Assembly (NCBI GenBank): GCA_030041195.1
Contig: JASHOI010000048.1
Coordinates: 1 to 14,721, forward strand
Length of the DNA stretch: 14,721 nt
Direction of reading: 5' to 3'
DNA from: Streptosporangiaceae bacterium
GTDB taxonomy: Bacteria > Actinomycetota > Actinomycetes > Streptosporangiales > Streptosporangiaceae
Shown: piece by piece, positions 5,821 to 13,059 of the stretch
Numbering within the stretch: position 1 is the first letter of the stretch
How the letters are laid out: each line of letters opens with the position of its first letter
Program-made: the position numbers and the translations under genes
The notes under the pieces: model-generated
Seen by the model: the letters and a program-made list of their open reading frames with translations, nothing else
Told to the model about the DNA's origin: nothing
The model's database searches: none

Positions 5821-8343
5821 GTGAGCGAGCCGCGCGACGCGGATTCGGTTGCCGCGCGGCTGCGATACCTGCGCGGGATCCTCGGGCTCAGCCAGGAGCA
5901 GCTGGCCCGTCGGCTCGGCGTGTCCTTCGCCTCGGTGAACCGGTGGGAATCTGGCCGGACCGGCCCGTCGGCCAGGGCCACGGCCGCGCTGGCCGAGCTC
6001 GAGGCGGAGATCGCCGCGGGCGGCGCCCGCACCGGCGAGCCCGACCCGCTGCCGGTGGCGCGTTCCAGCTTCGTCGGCCGGTCCCGTGAGCTGGCCGAGC
6101 TTACCCGGCTCATCGGGCAGTCGCGACTGGTCACGCTCATCGGGCCGGGCGGCGCCGGGAAGACCCGGCTGGCCGCCGAGGTGCTCAGCCGCACTGTGGC
6201 CCACACCGACATCGTCTTCGTGCCGCTGGAGCGGGTCCGCTACCCCAGGTCGCTGGCGTCGGCGCTGGCCTCCCGGCTGCAGGTGCCAGATCAGCACGGC
6301 ACACCGCTGATGGAGTCGCTCCGCTCGGCGCTGACCGCGGCGCCCAAGGTGCTGCTGCTCGACGGGGCCGAGGGGATTGCCGCGGAGGTGGCCGAGCTGG
6401 CTGGTGACCTGCTCGCGGCCGTGCCCGAGGTCCGGCTCGTGGTCACCAGCAGGGTGGTGCTCGGCATTCCCGGAGAGGTCTGCTGGCCGGTGCCGCCGCT
6501 GAACTGCCCGTCGGTGGCGGCTGGCGCGTCGGACATCGCCGCGTCCGATGCGGTGCAGCTGTTCATCGCCAGAGCCACCGAGCGGCTGCCCGACTTCCGC
6601 GCGGCCGACGTCGCGCCGCACGCGATCGCCGAACTGTGCCGCAGGCTGGACGGCCTCCCGCTGGCCATCGAGCTGATCGCCGGCTGGGTCGGCACGCTGT
6701 CGATCAGGGAGATACTGCAGCAGCGCGCGGTGTTGCTCGACTCCGAGCCGGCCCAGCTCGGCCAGCATTCCGGACGGCGGCTCGCCGACGTGCTCCAGGT
6801 CAGCTACGACCTGCTCACGCCGCAGCAGCAGCGCAGGCTCGCGGCGCTGAGCGTGCTGGCGGGCTCGTTCCGGATTGCCGACGTGCAGGCGGTGCTGGAC
6901 CTGGAGGCCCCGGCTGCGGTCGCCACCACCCGGCTGCTGGTCGACTCGTCCTGGCTGGTGGTCACCCGCGGCAGCGAGCAGAACCTGTTCAGCATGCTGG
7001 AGACGATCCGGACGTTCGCCGCGCTGCAGCTGGAGCATTCCGGAGACGGGCCTGCGGCCAGGCGGCGGCACGCGCTGCACTTCGGCGCCCTCGCGGCGGG
7101 CAGCGAGCAGGGACTGTCCGGGCCGGACTCGGCCGACTGGACCAGCCGGCTGGAAGCGGCCGTGGCCGACCTGGACGCGGCGCTGCACTGGGCCGACCAG
7201 CACGCCGACGTCGACCTGGGCCTGGACGTCAGCGGCGCGTTGTGGCGCTGGTGGCTGGCCAGCGGCCGGCTCGCCCTCGGCCGGGGCTGGCTGGCCAGGT
7301 TCCTGACCATGGCCGGGCCGCGCGAGGACGAGCTGACCGGGCGGGCGCTGTGCTCAGCCGCGGTACTGGCCGCCGAGAACGGCGACTACGCCGAGGCGAT
7401 AACGAGCGCCGAGCGGGCGCTGGCCATCTTCGGCGCGCTCGGCCTGAAGCTGCGGATGACGCTGGCGGCCACCGTGCTCGGTTCGGCGCACCGCTACCTG
7501 GGCAACCACGAGCCGGCCCGGCATGGCTTCCAGCTGGCCATGGACCTGCGCGCCGAGCTCGGCGATCGCCGCGGCATGTCCGTCGCGATCAACAACATGG
7601 CGCTGCTCGAACTCGACGACGGCAACCTCGACCGGGCCAGGGCGCTGTTCGAGCAGGCGCTGGCGATCAAGCGCGAGTTCGGCGATCAGCGGTCGATAGC
7701 GATCACGCTGGCCAACGTGGCCGACGTGCTGATCAGGACCGGCAACTGGGAAGCGGCCGACGATGCGCTGCGCGAAGCCGCCGGGATAGGGATAGCGGTC
7801 GGTGATCAGCAGCTCATCGGCACGATCCGCTGCAACCAGGGCGCGGCCGCGGCCCGCCGGCAGAACTGGCCCGAGGCCGGCGGGTACTTCCGGGCCGCCA
7901 TCGAGGCGCTGCAGGCGGGCGGTAACCCGCACAGCCTGGCCGAAGCCATGATCGGGCTGGGCCGGGCGTGCGATCAGGCAGGCGACCACGACGAGGCGCT
8001 CCGCCAGCTGCGGGCCGCGCAGGCTCTTGCCGCCGAGACGGGGAACCTGCAGCGGGGGGCAGAGGCCGAGGAGGCGATCGCGGAGCTGACGGGGAGGCCA
8101 GCCAACGGCCCGCCCGACCCGGGCCCGCTGCCAGGCAACCTGACCGGCCGCCAGGCTGAGGTGCTGCGGCTGCTCGCGGCCGGGCTGAGCAACAAGCAGA
8201 TCGCGGCCGAGCTGTTCCTGTCCACCGCGACCGTGGAGCGGCACCTGGCCACGATCTACCGCAATCTCGGCCTGGCCGGCCGGGTCGAGGCGGCCAGGTT
8301 CGCGATCCAGCACGGCATCGCGGATCCCGCGCAGGTGTCATAG
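5821..8343 (+). CDS. STAND-type regulator: XRE HTH - NB-ARC-like ATPase - TPR - LuxR HTH
   Basis: This 840-residue transcription regulator uses nucleotide binding as a switch. An XRE-type helix-turn-helix lies at about 11-50 (LGLSQEQLARRLGVSFASVNRWE). The ATPase has a Walker A GPGGAGKT at 108-115, a Walker B VLLLD at 177-181, an arginine-bearing VVTSR sensor segment, and GLPLAIEL at 278-285, typical of NB-ARC/AfsR-like proteins. Helical repeats with TPR character fill about 500-760, including several A-L-x-I-x-x-E/A-L-G units. The C-terminus is a LuxR/GerE helix-turn-helix (774-832: LTGRQAEVLRLL, GLSNKQIAAELFLS, TVERHL). Having DNA-binding domains at both ends is notable. The GTG start is supported by the HTH beginning at once and by a possible leaderless promoter. 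The target may be the divergent SDR gene; the inducing signal is unknown. Confidence 0.92.
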   Translation: MSEPRDADSVAARLRYLRGILGLSQEQLARRLGVSFASVNRWESGRTGPSARATAALAELEAEIAAGGARTGEPDPLPVARSSFVGRSRELAELTRLIGQSRLVTLIGPGGAGKTRLAAEVLSRTVAHTDIVFVPLERVRYPRSLASALASRLQVPDQHGTPLMESLRSALTAAPKVLLLDGAEGIAAEVAELAGDLLAAVPEVRLVVTSRVVLGIPGEVCWPVPPLNCPSVAAGASDIAASDAVQLFIARATERLPDFRAADVAPHAIAELCRRLDGLPLAIELIAGWVGTLSIREILQQRAVLLDSEPAQLGQHSGRRLADVLQVSYDLLTPQQQRRLAALSVLAGSFRIADVQAVLDLEAPAAVATTRLLVDSSWLVVTRGSEQNLFSMLETIRTFAALQLEHSGDGPAARRRHALHFGALAAGSEQGLSGPDSADWTSRLEAAVADLDAALHWADQHADVDLGLDVSGALWRWWLASGRLALGRGWLARFLTMAGPREDELTGRALCSAAVLAAENGDYAEAITSAERALAIFGALGLKLRMTLAATVLGSAHRYLGNHEPARHGFQLAMDLRAELGDRRGMSVAINNMALLELDDGNLDRARALFEQALAIKREFGDQRSIAITLANVADVLIRTGNWEAADDALREAAGIGIAVGDQQLIGTIRCNQGAAAARRQNWPEAGGYFRAAIEALQAGGNPHSLAEAMIGLGRACDQAGDHDEALRQLRAAQALAAETGNLQRGAEAEEAIAELTGRPANGPPDPGPLPGNLTGRQAEVLRLLAAGLSNKQIAAELFLSTATVERHLATIYRNLGLAGRVEAARFAIQHGIADPAQVS

Positions 8344-8378
8344 CGGCGCGCCTTGTTATAGCGCTATCGCGAGCCGCC

Positions 8379-8413
8379 GGAACGGGTAGCCGGGCGCTGG
8401 GCTGCCGCGTTCC
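8379..8413 (+). terminator. Candidate terminator hairpin after the regulator gene
   Basis: GGAACG (8379-8384) pairs with CGTTCC (8408-8413). Inside, AGCC (8388-8391) pairs with GGCT (8400-8403), giving a two-step stem. It begins 35 bp after the regulator stop. No T-run follows. The rest of 8344-8536 holds a short palindrome and no clear promoter. Confidence 0.3.
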
Positions 8414-8536
8414 CCACATGGGTGCAATGCGCCTTTTGCCCTGCCGCTGAGTTACATGATTGCCGTGATTCGGCGGGCGTGCCCGCGCCGCTAGAAAGGT
8501 GCGGTAGCTCGCCAACGCCGAGACAGGGGCAGGGAG

Positions 8537-9151
8537 ATGCCAGTGCATGATCAGCTGCTCGGTTCGACGCAGCCAGTGCTGTCCATCTCTCTCGAGCCAG
8601 GCGAGAGCATCGTGGCCGAGGCGGGCGAATTCGCCTGGATGACCGACTCGATACAGCTGACAACCAGGCCAGCTGGCCTGAGCGACTACACGGCGAAGGA
8701 CCAGGCAGGCACGATCGCCTTCGCCTCCAGGCTGCCAGGCAGCATCCTGCACATCGATGTGGCGCCAGGGCGCGAGTACCTGGTGCACCATGACGGGTTT
8801 CTGGCCGGAACGCCAGGGATCGAGGTCACCACCGGCTTCCAGCAACCGCTGGAAGCCGCCGAAACAACCGCCGGCAAGTTCATCTTGCGGCGCATCAGCG
8901 GCCGCGGCCGCGCATGGGTTGGGCTCTCCGGCGATGTGATCAGGCAGGATCTCGCGGCGGGCACCTCGTTGCGCACGCACCCTTGGCACATCGGCATGGC
9001 GGAAGCATCTGTCGCCGTGCAGATGGCCGAGCTCGTCAGGCCTGCCGCCAGCTACCTGGGCACGGTCGCCCAGGGCCTGGCCGTTCTGTCCGGGCCCGGA
9101 ACCGTGTGGCTGCAGTCGATCAAACCAGGAGCGAGGGAAACAAGAACATGA
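8537..9151 (+). CDS. AIM24 family protein
   Basis: This protein belongs to the AIM24 family of beta-rich proteins related to yeast mitochondrial Aim24, whose bacterial role is undefined. The 204 residues show the family course: a LEPGESIVAEAGEFAWM segment (about 19-35), a core with LAGTPGIEVTTGFQ (about 88-101), FILRRISGRGRAWVGLSGDV, a second half beginning DLAAGTSLRTHPWHIGMAE, and a closing GLAVLSGPGTVWLQS. No signal peptide or membrane helix is visible, so it is probably cytosolic. Two starts are possible: ATG at 8537 with AGGGG 7 bases upstream, or GTG at 8543 with AGGGAG 6 bases upstream. Its TGA overlaps the ATG of the lipoprotein gene (ATGA at 9148-9151), which implies translational coupling and a shared operon. 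Confidence 0.82.
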   Translation: MPVHDQLLGSTQPVLSISLEPGESIVAEAGEFAWMTDSIQLTTRPAGLSDYTAKDQAGTIAFASRLPGSILHIDVAPGREYLVHHDGFLAGTPGIEVTTGFQQPLEAAETTAGKFILRRISGRGRAWVGLSGDVIRQDLAAGTSLRTHPWHIGMAEASVAVQMAELVRPAASYLGTVAQGLAVLSGPGTVWLQSIKPGARETRT

Positions 9152-9933
9152 GCCGTAACGCAGTCAGCCCGCGCGGTCTAGCGGGCACAGCCGCCGTGGT
9201 CGCGATCACAGCGGGACTGGCCCTAGCCGGATGCGGCGGGTCATCAAGCAGCGCAGCCGGAGGCAACTCTGCGAGCAGCTCACCCGCGGCCTCCCACAGC
9301 CCGAGTACCAGCGGCTCGGCGACCGTCACCACGGCCACGGTGCCGTTCCCGGTCGGAGTCGGTGACACCTGGAAGTACAAGACCACGTATGGCAGGACCG
9401 TCAACAGGATGACCGCGGTGACGCCGGTCTCCGGCGGCCAGCAGGTAACGATGAGCAGCGCCATCACCTCCTTGGGCACAACCACCCACGACACCGCCTA
9501 CTACGTGGTCCACTCGGATGGCTCGATCTCGCTGCCGTTCAGCCAGTTCGACACCAACAGCTCGGGGGCTTCGGTGCAGCTCATCTCGGGCAACATCTTC
9601 TGGCCGCCGGCCGACGAGCTTTCGTCCGGCAAGGCCTACCACGACGCACTGCGGATCGAGTTCACCGAAGACGGCATGAAGCAGGAGGTCACAGCCCACG
9701 TGACGGTGCGCGGCGGCGGCACCCAGAGCGTCACGGTTCCCGCTGGCACCTACACCGCCGACGTAGTGAACATGACGATGTCGGAAACCGTCGAGGGAAT
9801 CGCGGTGAGCAGCGTGGTGAAGACCTGGCTCGCGCCCGGCGTCGGGCCGGTGCAAAGCGAGGTGATCCTGCACGAGGGCAGCACCGACCACGTAGCCGCC
9901 GAGGACCAGCTGATCTCGTTCAAGGCCGGCTGA
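9148..9933 (+). CDS. Secreted lipoprotein of unknown function
   Basis: This 261-residue protein is predicted to be exported and lipid-anchored to the outer face of the membrane. It has a short basic N-terminus (R3, R9), a hydrophobic helix (about 11-26) and a lipobox LAGC with C29 as the lipidated cysteine. A Ser/Ala/Gly-rich linker (about 30-62) leads to a beta-rich domain. The domain segments GVGDTWKYKTTY and VPAGTYTADVVNM...TWLAPGVGPVQSE resemble the DUF3108/TapB-like fold, an inference by eye. The start is the ATG at 9148, with GAGGGA 9 bases upstream; the same frame is open from 8914 but that part overlaps the AIM24 gene out of phase. The ATGA overlap with the AIM24 gene suggests the two products are made together. 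Function is not known. Confidence 0.82.
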   Translation: MSRNAVSPRGLAGTAAVVAITAGLALAGCGGSSSSAAGGNSASSSPAASHSPSTSGSATVTTATVPFPVGVGDTWKYKTTYGRTVNRMTAVTPVSGGQQVTMSSAITSLGTTTHDTAYYVVHSDGSISLPFSQFDTNSSGASVQLISGNIFWPPADELSSGKAYHDALRIEFTEDGMKQEVTAHVTVRGGGTQSVTVPAGTYTADVVNMTMSETVEGIAVSSVVKTWLAPGVGPVQSEVILHEGSTDHVAAEDQLISFKAG

Positions 9934-9936
9934 TCG

Positions 9937-9946
9937 CCGAAGCAGG
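9937..9946 (+). repeat. Left target-site duplication of the MITE
   Basis: CCGAAGCAGG directly abuts the left end of the element and is repeated exactly at 10120-10129. It begins 3 bp after the lipoprotein stop codon. Confidence 0.85.
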
Positions 9947-9963
9947 CAATGCCGCGTACTTAA
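9947..9963 (+). repeat. Left terminal inverted repeat of the MITE
   Basis: CAATGCCGCGTACTTAA is the exact reverse complement of 10103-10119. Similarity stops immediately inside this arm. Confidence 0.85.
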
Positions 9964-10001
9964 GGACTTGTCGGCGACGGAAACGGTCGATCGGTGAGCT
10001 G

Positions 10002-10062
10002 TTTCATGATCTGGGTGGCAAACGTCGTGTATTTGGGTCGTTATCCACCCAGATCATGGAAA
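10002..10062. repeat. Internal palindrome of the MITE
   Basis: TTTCATGATCTGGGTGG (10002-10018) is the reverse complement of CCACCCAGATCATGGAAA (10045-10062) apart from one extra G in the right arm. Pairing resumes with AACG (10021-10024) and CGTT (10039-10042) after a 2-nt mismatch, leaving a 14-nt loop. The RNA would form a long hairpin on either strand. It could terminate transcription from both convergent neighbours, which is an inference. Confidence 0.8.
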
Positions 10063-10102
10063 TCGAATGTCAGCCTCGCGTCATACCTCGGCCACCGCCG
10101 CG

Positions 10103-10119
10103 TTAAGTACGCGGCATTG
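10103..10119 (-). repeat. Right terminal inverted repeat of the MITE
   Basis: TTAAGTACGCGGCATTG is the exact reverse complement of 9947-9963 and directly abuts the right target-site duplication. Confidence 0.85.
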
Positions 10120-10129
10120 CCGAAGCAGG
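10120..10129 (+). repeat. Right target-site duplication of the MITE
   Basis: CCGAAGCAGG is identical to 9937-9946. It ends 20 bp before the stop codon of the MOSC-fusion gene on the other strand. Confidence 0.85.
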
Positions 10130-10149
10130 TCAATCCGGGGCTGGCCGGG

Positions 10150-11919
10150 TCACAGGTCGAGGACGAGGTCGTCACGTGGCTGCGAGCAGCAGATCAAAAC
10201 GCTGCCGTCGGCGGGATCGTCGACCGGGTCGGGGGCATAGGCGACGGTCCCGGACATGACCGCTGTCTCGCAGGTGTGGCAGACCCCGCTGCGGCATGAC
10301 CAGCGCACCGGAACGTCGCAGGCTTCGGCGAACTCGAGCAGGCTGGCGTAGCCGGGGCCCCAGGGCGCGCTCAGGTCGCTGCGCGCGAACGAGACCAGAG
10401 GGCCGCTGCCTGGCTGGCCGGTCGGCGGGTGCGGCCTGCGGGCGGCCGCGGGCGCGATCCCGGGTGTCTGCGCGGGCCCGGCGCCGAAAACCTCGGTGCG
10501 GATGCGGGCCGCCTGGATACCGCCCGCGGCCAGCGCAGCGGATATGTCCGCCATGAACGCGGGCGGGCCGCACAGGTAGGCATCGGCGTCGCGGGGCAGG
10601 TCCAGGGCGGCAAGGACCGGCGCCGACAGGCGTCCCGCCGTGTCAAAGTCGCGGCCCTGAACATCATTGGGGCCGGGGCTGCTGTAGCAGATGTCCCGGT
10701 GCCCGCTGGGGAGCGCGGCCAGCAGGGCGCGGGATTCGGCCGCGAATGGCTCATCGGCGTGGCGGCGCGCGCCGTGCAGCCACCACACGTCCCGGGTGGA
10801 CCGGGCAGCGGCCAGCGCGTTCAGCATGGCGAGCACCGGTGTCGCGCCGACACCCGCGCTGATCAGCAGAACCGGCGCCTGGCCCGGGCGCAGGATGAAG
10901 CTGCCGCGCGGCGCGGCCGCCTCCAGCTGGTCACCTTCCCGCACCCGGGTGTGCAGGAACTGGCTGGCCGCGCCGTGTTCCTCCCGCTTGACACTGATGC
11001 GGTAGTTGCGCCCGCCGGGCGGCCCAGACAGCGAGTAGCTGCGCAGCAGCGGTCCCGCGGCGGGGTCGGGGTGCAGCCGCAGGGTCAGGAACTGTCCAGG
11101 CAGGGCGGCCGGAACGCTGCCGCCCCCGGGATCGGCCAGGTGCAACGAGATCACCGTGTCGCTCTCCCGGCCGATTGCGGTCACGGCGAGCGGCCGGAAC
11201 CCGGGCCACGCCGGCGGCGGGCTCTCCTCGGCCAGGCCCGCATTGCCGGCGGCCTGCCCGTTCTGGTCGATTATCTCCTGGAACGAGGCCTTCCACCCGG
11301 CGCTGAGCGCCGGGATACGCAGCGCGCGCAGCACCTGCTGGCGGGGATGCCCGGGCAGGTAAAGCAGGGCGTCGGTCTCCGCGACCGTCATCTCCTCCGG
11401 GCCGGAGGCAATCTTCGTGATCTCCTGCCCGGCCGCCACGGCGCCCTCGGTCAGCACGCGGAAATAGAACCCGGGCCGGTGATGGGAAACCAGCAGCGCG
11501 GGCATCTGAGGATCATTCATCCGGATACCTACCCGGAAGCACGTGACCCGCGGCTGGGTCACCTCGAAGACCGCGCCGCCGATCTGGTACCGGTCGCCGA
11601 TGCACACCTGGTCGTCGGCCAGTCCCTGTACGGTCAGGTTCTCCCCGAACTGCCCGTACTCGAAGTCATCGCGCCTCAGCTGGTCCTGCCAGTACTTGTA
11701 GGACTCGATCTGGTAGACGAACACCGCTCGCTGCTCGCCACCGTGCCCGGCCAGATCGCCCTGCCCGTCACCATCGATGTTGAGCCGCCGCACCATCCGC
11801 GGCCCGCTGACCGGCTTCTTCCACACCGCCGTGTGCACGGTCCTGCCCTGCCAGGTCACGTCCTTCGGCATCCCGACATTGACCGAGAGCAGAACGCCGG
11901 CCCGCTGCCCGCCCGCCAT
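10150..11919 (-). CDS. MOSC - FAD/NAD(P) reductase - [2Fe-2S] ferredoxin fusion oxidoreductase
   Basis: This 589-residue soluble protein combines an electron-transfer chain with a molybdenum-cofactor-type domain. Residues 1-170 are a YiiM-like MOSC domain (SVNVG, DGDGQGDLAGHGGEQRAV, FGENLTV) with C127 in QPRVTC, the cysteine that ligates molybdenum in MOSC enzymes. A helical segment (about 175-220) follows. The reductase has RSYSLS (293-298) for FAD, GVGATP (356-361) for NAD(P) and CGPP (450-453). The C-terminus is a plant-type ferredoxin with C542, C547, C550 and C577 or C578. NAD(P)H electrons could thus pass through FAD and the cluster to the MOSC site. MOSC relatives YcbX and YiiM reduce N-hydroxylated bases, so a similar N-O reductase role is inferred. 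It starts 6 bp after the nitronate monooxygenase stop with no clear ribosome binding site, which suggests coupled translation. Confidence 0.92.
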   Translation of the reverse strand: MAGGQRAGVLLSVNVGMPKDVTWQGRTVHTAVWKKPVSGPRMVRRLNIDGDGQGDLAGHGGEQRAVFVYQIESYKYWQDQLRRDDFEYGQFGENLTVQGLADDQVCIGDRYQIGGAVFEVTQPRVTCFRVGIRMNDPQMPALLVSHHRPGFYFRVLTEGAVAAGQEITKIASGPEEMTVAETDALLYLPGHPRQQVLRALRIPALSAGWKASFQEIIDQNGQAAGNAGLAEESPPPAWPGFRPLAVTAIGRESDTVISLHLADPGGGSVPAALPGQFLTLRLHPDPAAGPLLRSYSLSGPPGGRNYRISVKREEHGAASQFLHTRVREGDQLEAAAPRGSFILRPGQAPVLLISAGVGATPVLAMLNALAAARSTRDVWWLHGARRHADEPFAAESRALLAALPSGHRDICYSSPGPNDVQGRDFDTAGRLSAPVLAALDLPRDADAYLCGPPAFMADISAALAAGGIQAARIRTEVFGAGPAQTPGIAPAAARRPHPPTGQPGSGPLVSFARSDLSAPWGPGYASLLEFAEACDVPVRWSCRSGVCHTCETAVMSGTVAYAPDPVDDPADGSVLICCSQPRDDLVLDL

Positions 11920-11925
11920 ACCGCG

Positions 11926-12876
11926 CTACAGGCGGGAGGTCAGCTCGGCCACGATGTCAGCCGCTGGCTGTGGCTGTGTCACGAGCGCGACGCCCTGCCC
12001 GGCCCACATCGAGAGCGCTTCGATGTCACCCGTGGTCCCGACCATGGGCGGCGCTCCCTCGTAACGGACGATTGCCTCGCCGGAGGCGAGGTGCGCGATC
12101 ACGTCGCCGATTCCTGGCCGCTGGTCGTCTGGGGGGCAGCCCGCGGCTTCCCACGCGGCGGCCGTGGAGTTGCGGAGGGCGCGGTGGGGCGAGTCCGGCC
12201 ACCCGACGTCGTACAGGTTGGGGTACCACTCCGGGTCGGTCTCGGCCGCGGCTATCAGCCGGCGCCGGTAGTCCTCGTGAATCGGCATCTCCTGGGCCAG
12301 CAGGAACCGCGTGCCCACCCACGCGGCCTGCGCGCCGAGGGCGAGCACCGCGGCGACGCCGCGAGCATCGGCGATCCCGCCGGCCGCGATTACCGGCACC
12401 GGCGTCACCGCGTCGACGACAGTGGGCACCAGCGGCAGTGTCGCGACGGTACTCCCCACGTGACCGCCGGCCTCCCAGCCCTGCGCGATGATCACGTCGA
12501 CGCCGGAGGCGACTGCCCGGCGTGCTTCCTCGGCGCTGCCAACCGTGTGCATCACGATTCCGCCGGCGTCGTGAACGGCCTCGACGTAGCCGCCGGGATC
12601 CCCCAGGAAAAACGAGACGATCCGCAAGCCGGCATCAAGGGCCTGGTCAAGGGGACGGTGACGATCTGAGGTGAGCACGAAGTTGCCGCCGAACGGCCGC
12701 GCGGTCAGCGCCGCAATCTTCCTGACGACGGCTCCGATGTCATCGGACCAGGTCAGCGTCACCATGCCGAGCCCGCCGGCGTTGGAAACCGCGGCGGCCA
12801 GCTCAGGAACGTCGACCATGGGTGCCAAGACGATCGGCTGTTCGATCCCCAGCATCCCGCACACCGGTGTCGTCAC
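11926..12876 (-). CDS. Nitronate monooxygenase family flavoprotein (FMN-dependent)
   Basis: This enzyme of 316 residues would use FMN and oxygen to oxidise alkyl nitronates, releasing nitrite. It is a TIM-barrel protein with the NMO pattern: PIVLAPM near the N-terminus, [17 protein letters not shown] (133-141) with H139 as the likely catalytic base, [10 protein letters not shown] (164-173) for the FMN phosphate, and GTRFL (188-192). I chose the GTG at 12876 because AAGGGG (12885-12890, reverse strand) is 8 bases upstream and family proteins begin just before this conserved segment. The frame is open further up, to 12960, adding 28 residues without family similarity. It is the first gene of a pair with the MOSC fusion, and is divergent from the alpha/beta hydrolase. 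Related enoyl-ACP reductase II or other NMO-like oxidoreductases are alternatives. Confidence 0.9.
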   Translation of the reverse strand: MTTPVCGMLGIEQPIVLAPMVDVPELAAAVSNAGGLGMVTLTWSDDIGAVVRKIAALTARPFGGNFVLTSDRHRPLDQALDAGLRIVSFFLGDPGGYVEAVHDAGGIVMHTVGSAEEARRAVASGVDVIIAQGWEAGGHVGSTVATLPLVPTVVDAVTPVPVIAAGGIADARGVAAVLALGAQAAWVGTRFLLAQEMPIHEDYRRRLIAAAETDPEWYPNLYDVGWPDSPHRALRNSTAAAWEAAGCPPDDQRPGIGDVIAHLASGEAIVRYEGAPPMVGTTGDIEALSMWAGQGVALVTQPQPAADIVAELTSRL

Positions 12877-12884
12877 TGCCTTCG

Positions 12885-12890
12885 CCCCTT
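12885..12890 (-). promoter_or_regulatory. Ribosome binding site deciding the nitronate monooxygenase start
   Basis: Reading the reverse strand, AAGGGG lies 8 bases before the GTG at 12876-12874. Together with family length it favours this start over the longer open frame. Confidence 0.6.
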
Positions 12891-13047
12891 CGTGATTCTT
12901 TGCCGGCCACCAAGTGGTTACCCGCTCCCGTTTACCCTCTATCGCCGCGACCGTCAGCAACCTCGGGGAGATCGCGGATACGTAAGGCCGGGCTTATCGG
13001 GGAATCACACTCTCGGGCCCCGGAGATCCGTCGACCTACCATCGAGT

Positions 13048-13053
13048 AAGGAG
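13048..13053 (+). promoter_or_regulatory. Ribosome binding site of the alpha/beta hydrolase gene
   Basis: AAGGAG lies 6 bases before the ATG at 13060. It rules out the upstream extension of this frame to 12892, whose translation has no hydrolase similarity. Confidence 0.8.
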
Positions 13054-13059
13054 CATCCC

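Larger units (their letters stand above)
9947..10119. mobile_element. MITE: 173-bp non-autonomous transposable element
   Basis: The element has perfect 17-bp terminal inverted repeats, CAATGCCGCGTACTTAA at 9947-9963 and TTAAGTACGCGGCATTG at 10103-10119. A perfect 10-bp direct repeat, CCGAAGCAGG, flanks it on both sides. No transposase is encoded. By hand count 95 of 173 bases are G or C (about 55%), clearly below the surroundings. The interior holds a large palindrome. It must depend on a transposase elsewhere in the genome. The 10-bp duplication fits IS4-type elements, which make duplications of about 9-13 bp, but the parent family is an inference. It lies between the convergent lipoprotein and MOSC-fusion genes and interrupts neither. 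Perfect ends and duplications suggest recent insertion. Confidence 0.85.

Noticed and set aside
5755..7203. Minus-strand open frame (482 codons) opposite the regulator
   Set aside because: Antisense shadow of the XRE/ATPase part of the regulator; low-complexity Arg/Gln/Gly composition and no motif.
8358..8367. Palindrome ATAGCGCTAT just after the regulator stop
   Set aside because: A 10-bp palindrome alone is weak evidence for an operator; no second copy or adjacent promoter was found.
9994..10299. Plus-strand open frame of 101 codons
   Set aside because: It begins inside the MITE and ends antisense within the MOSC-fusion gene, so it is accidental.
10429..12669. Very long plus-strand open frame (746 codons)
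   Set aside because: It runs antisense through both the MOSC fusion and nitronate monooxygenase genes, which have full sets of family motifs. No domain is visible in its translation.
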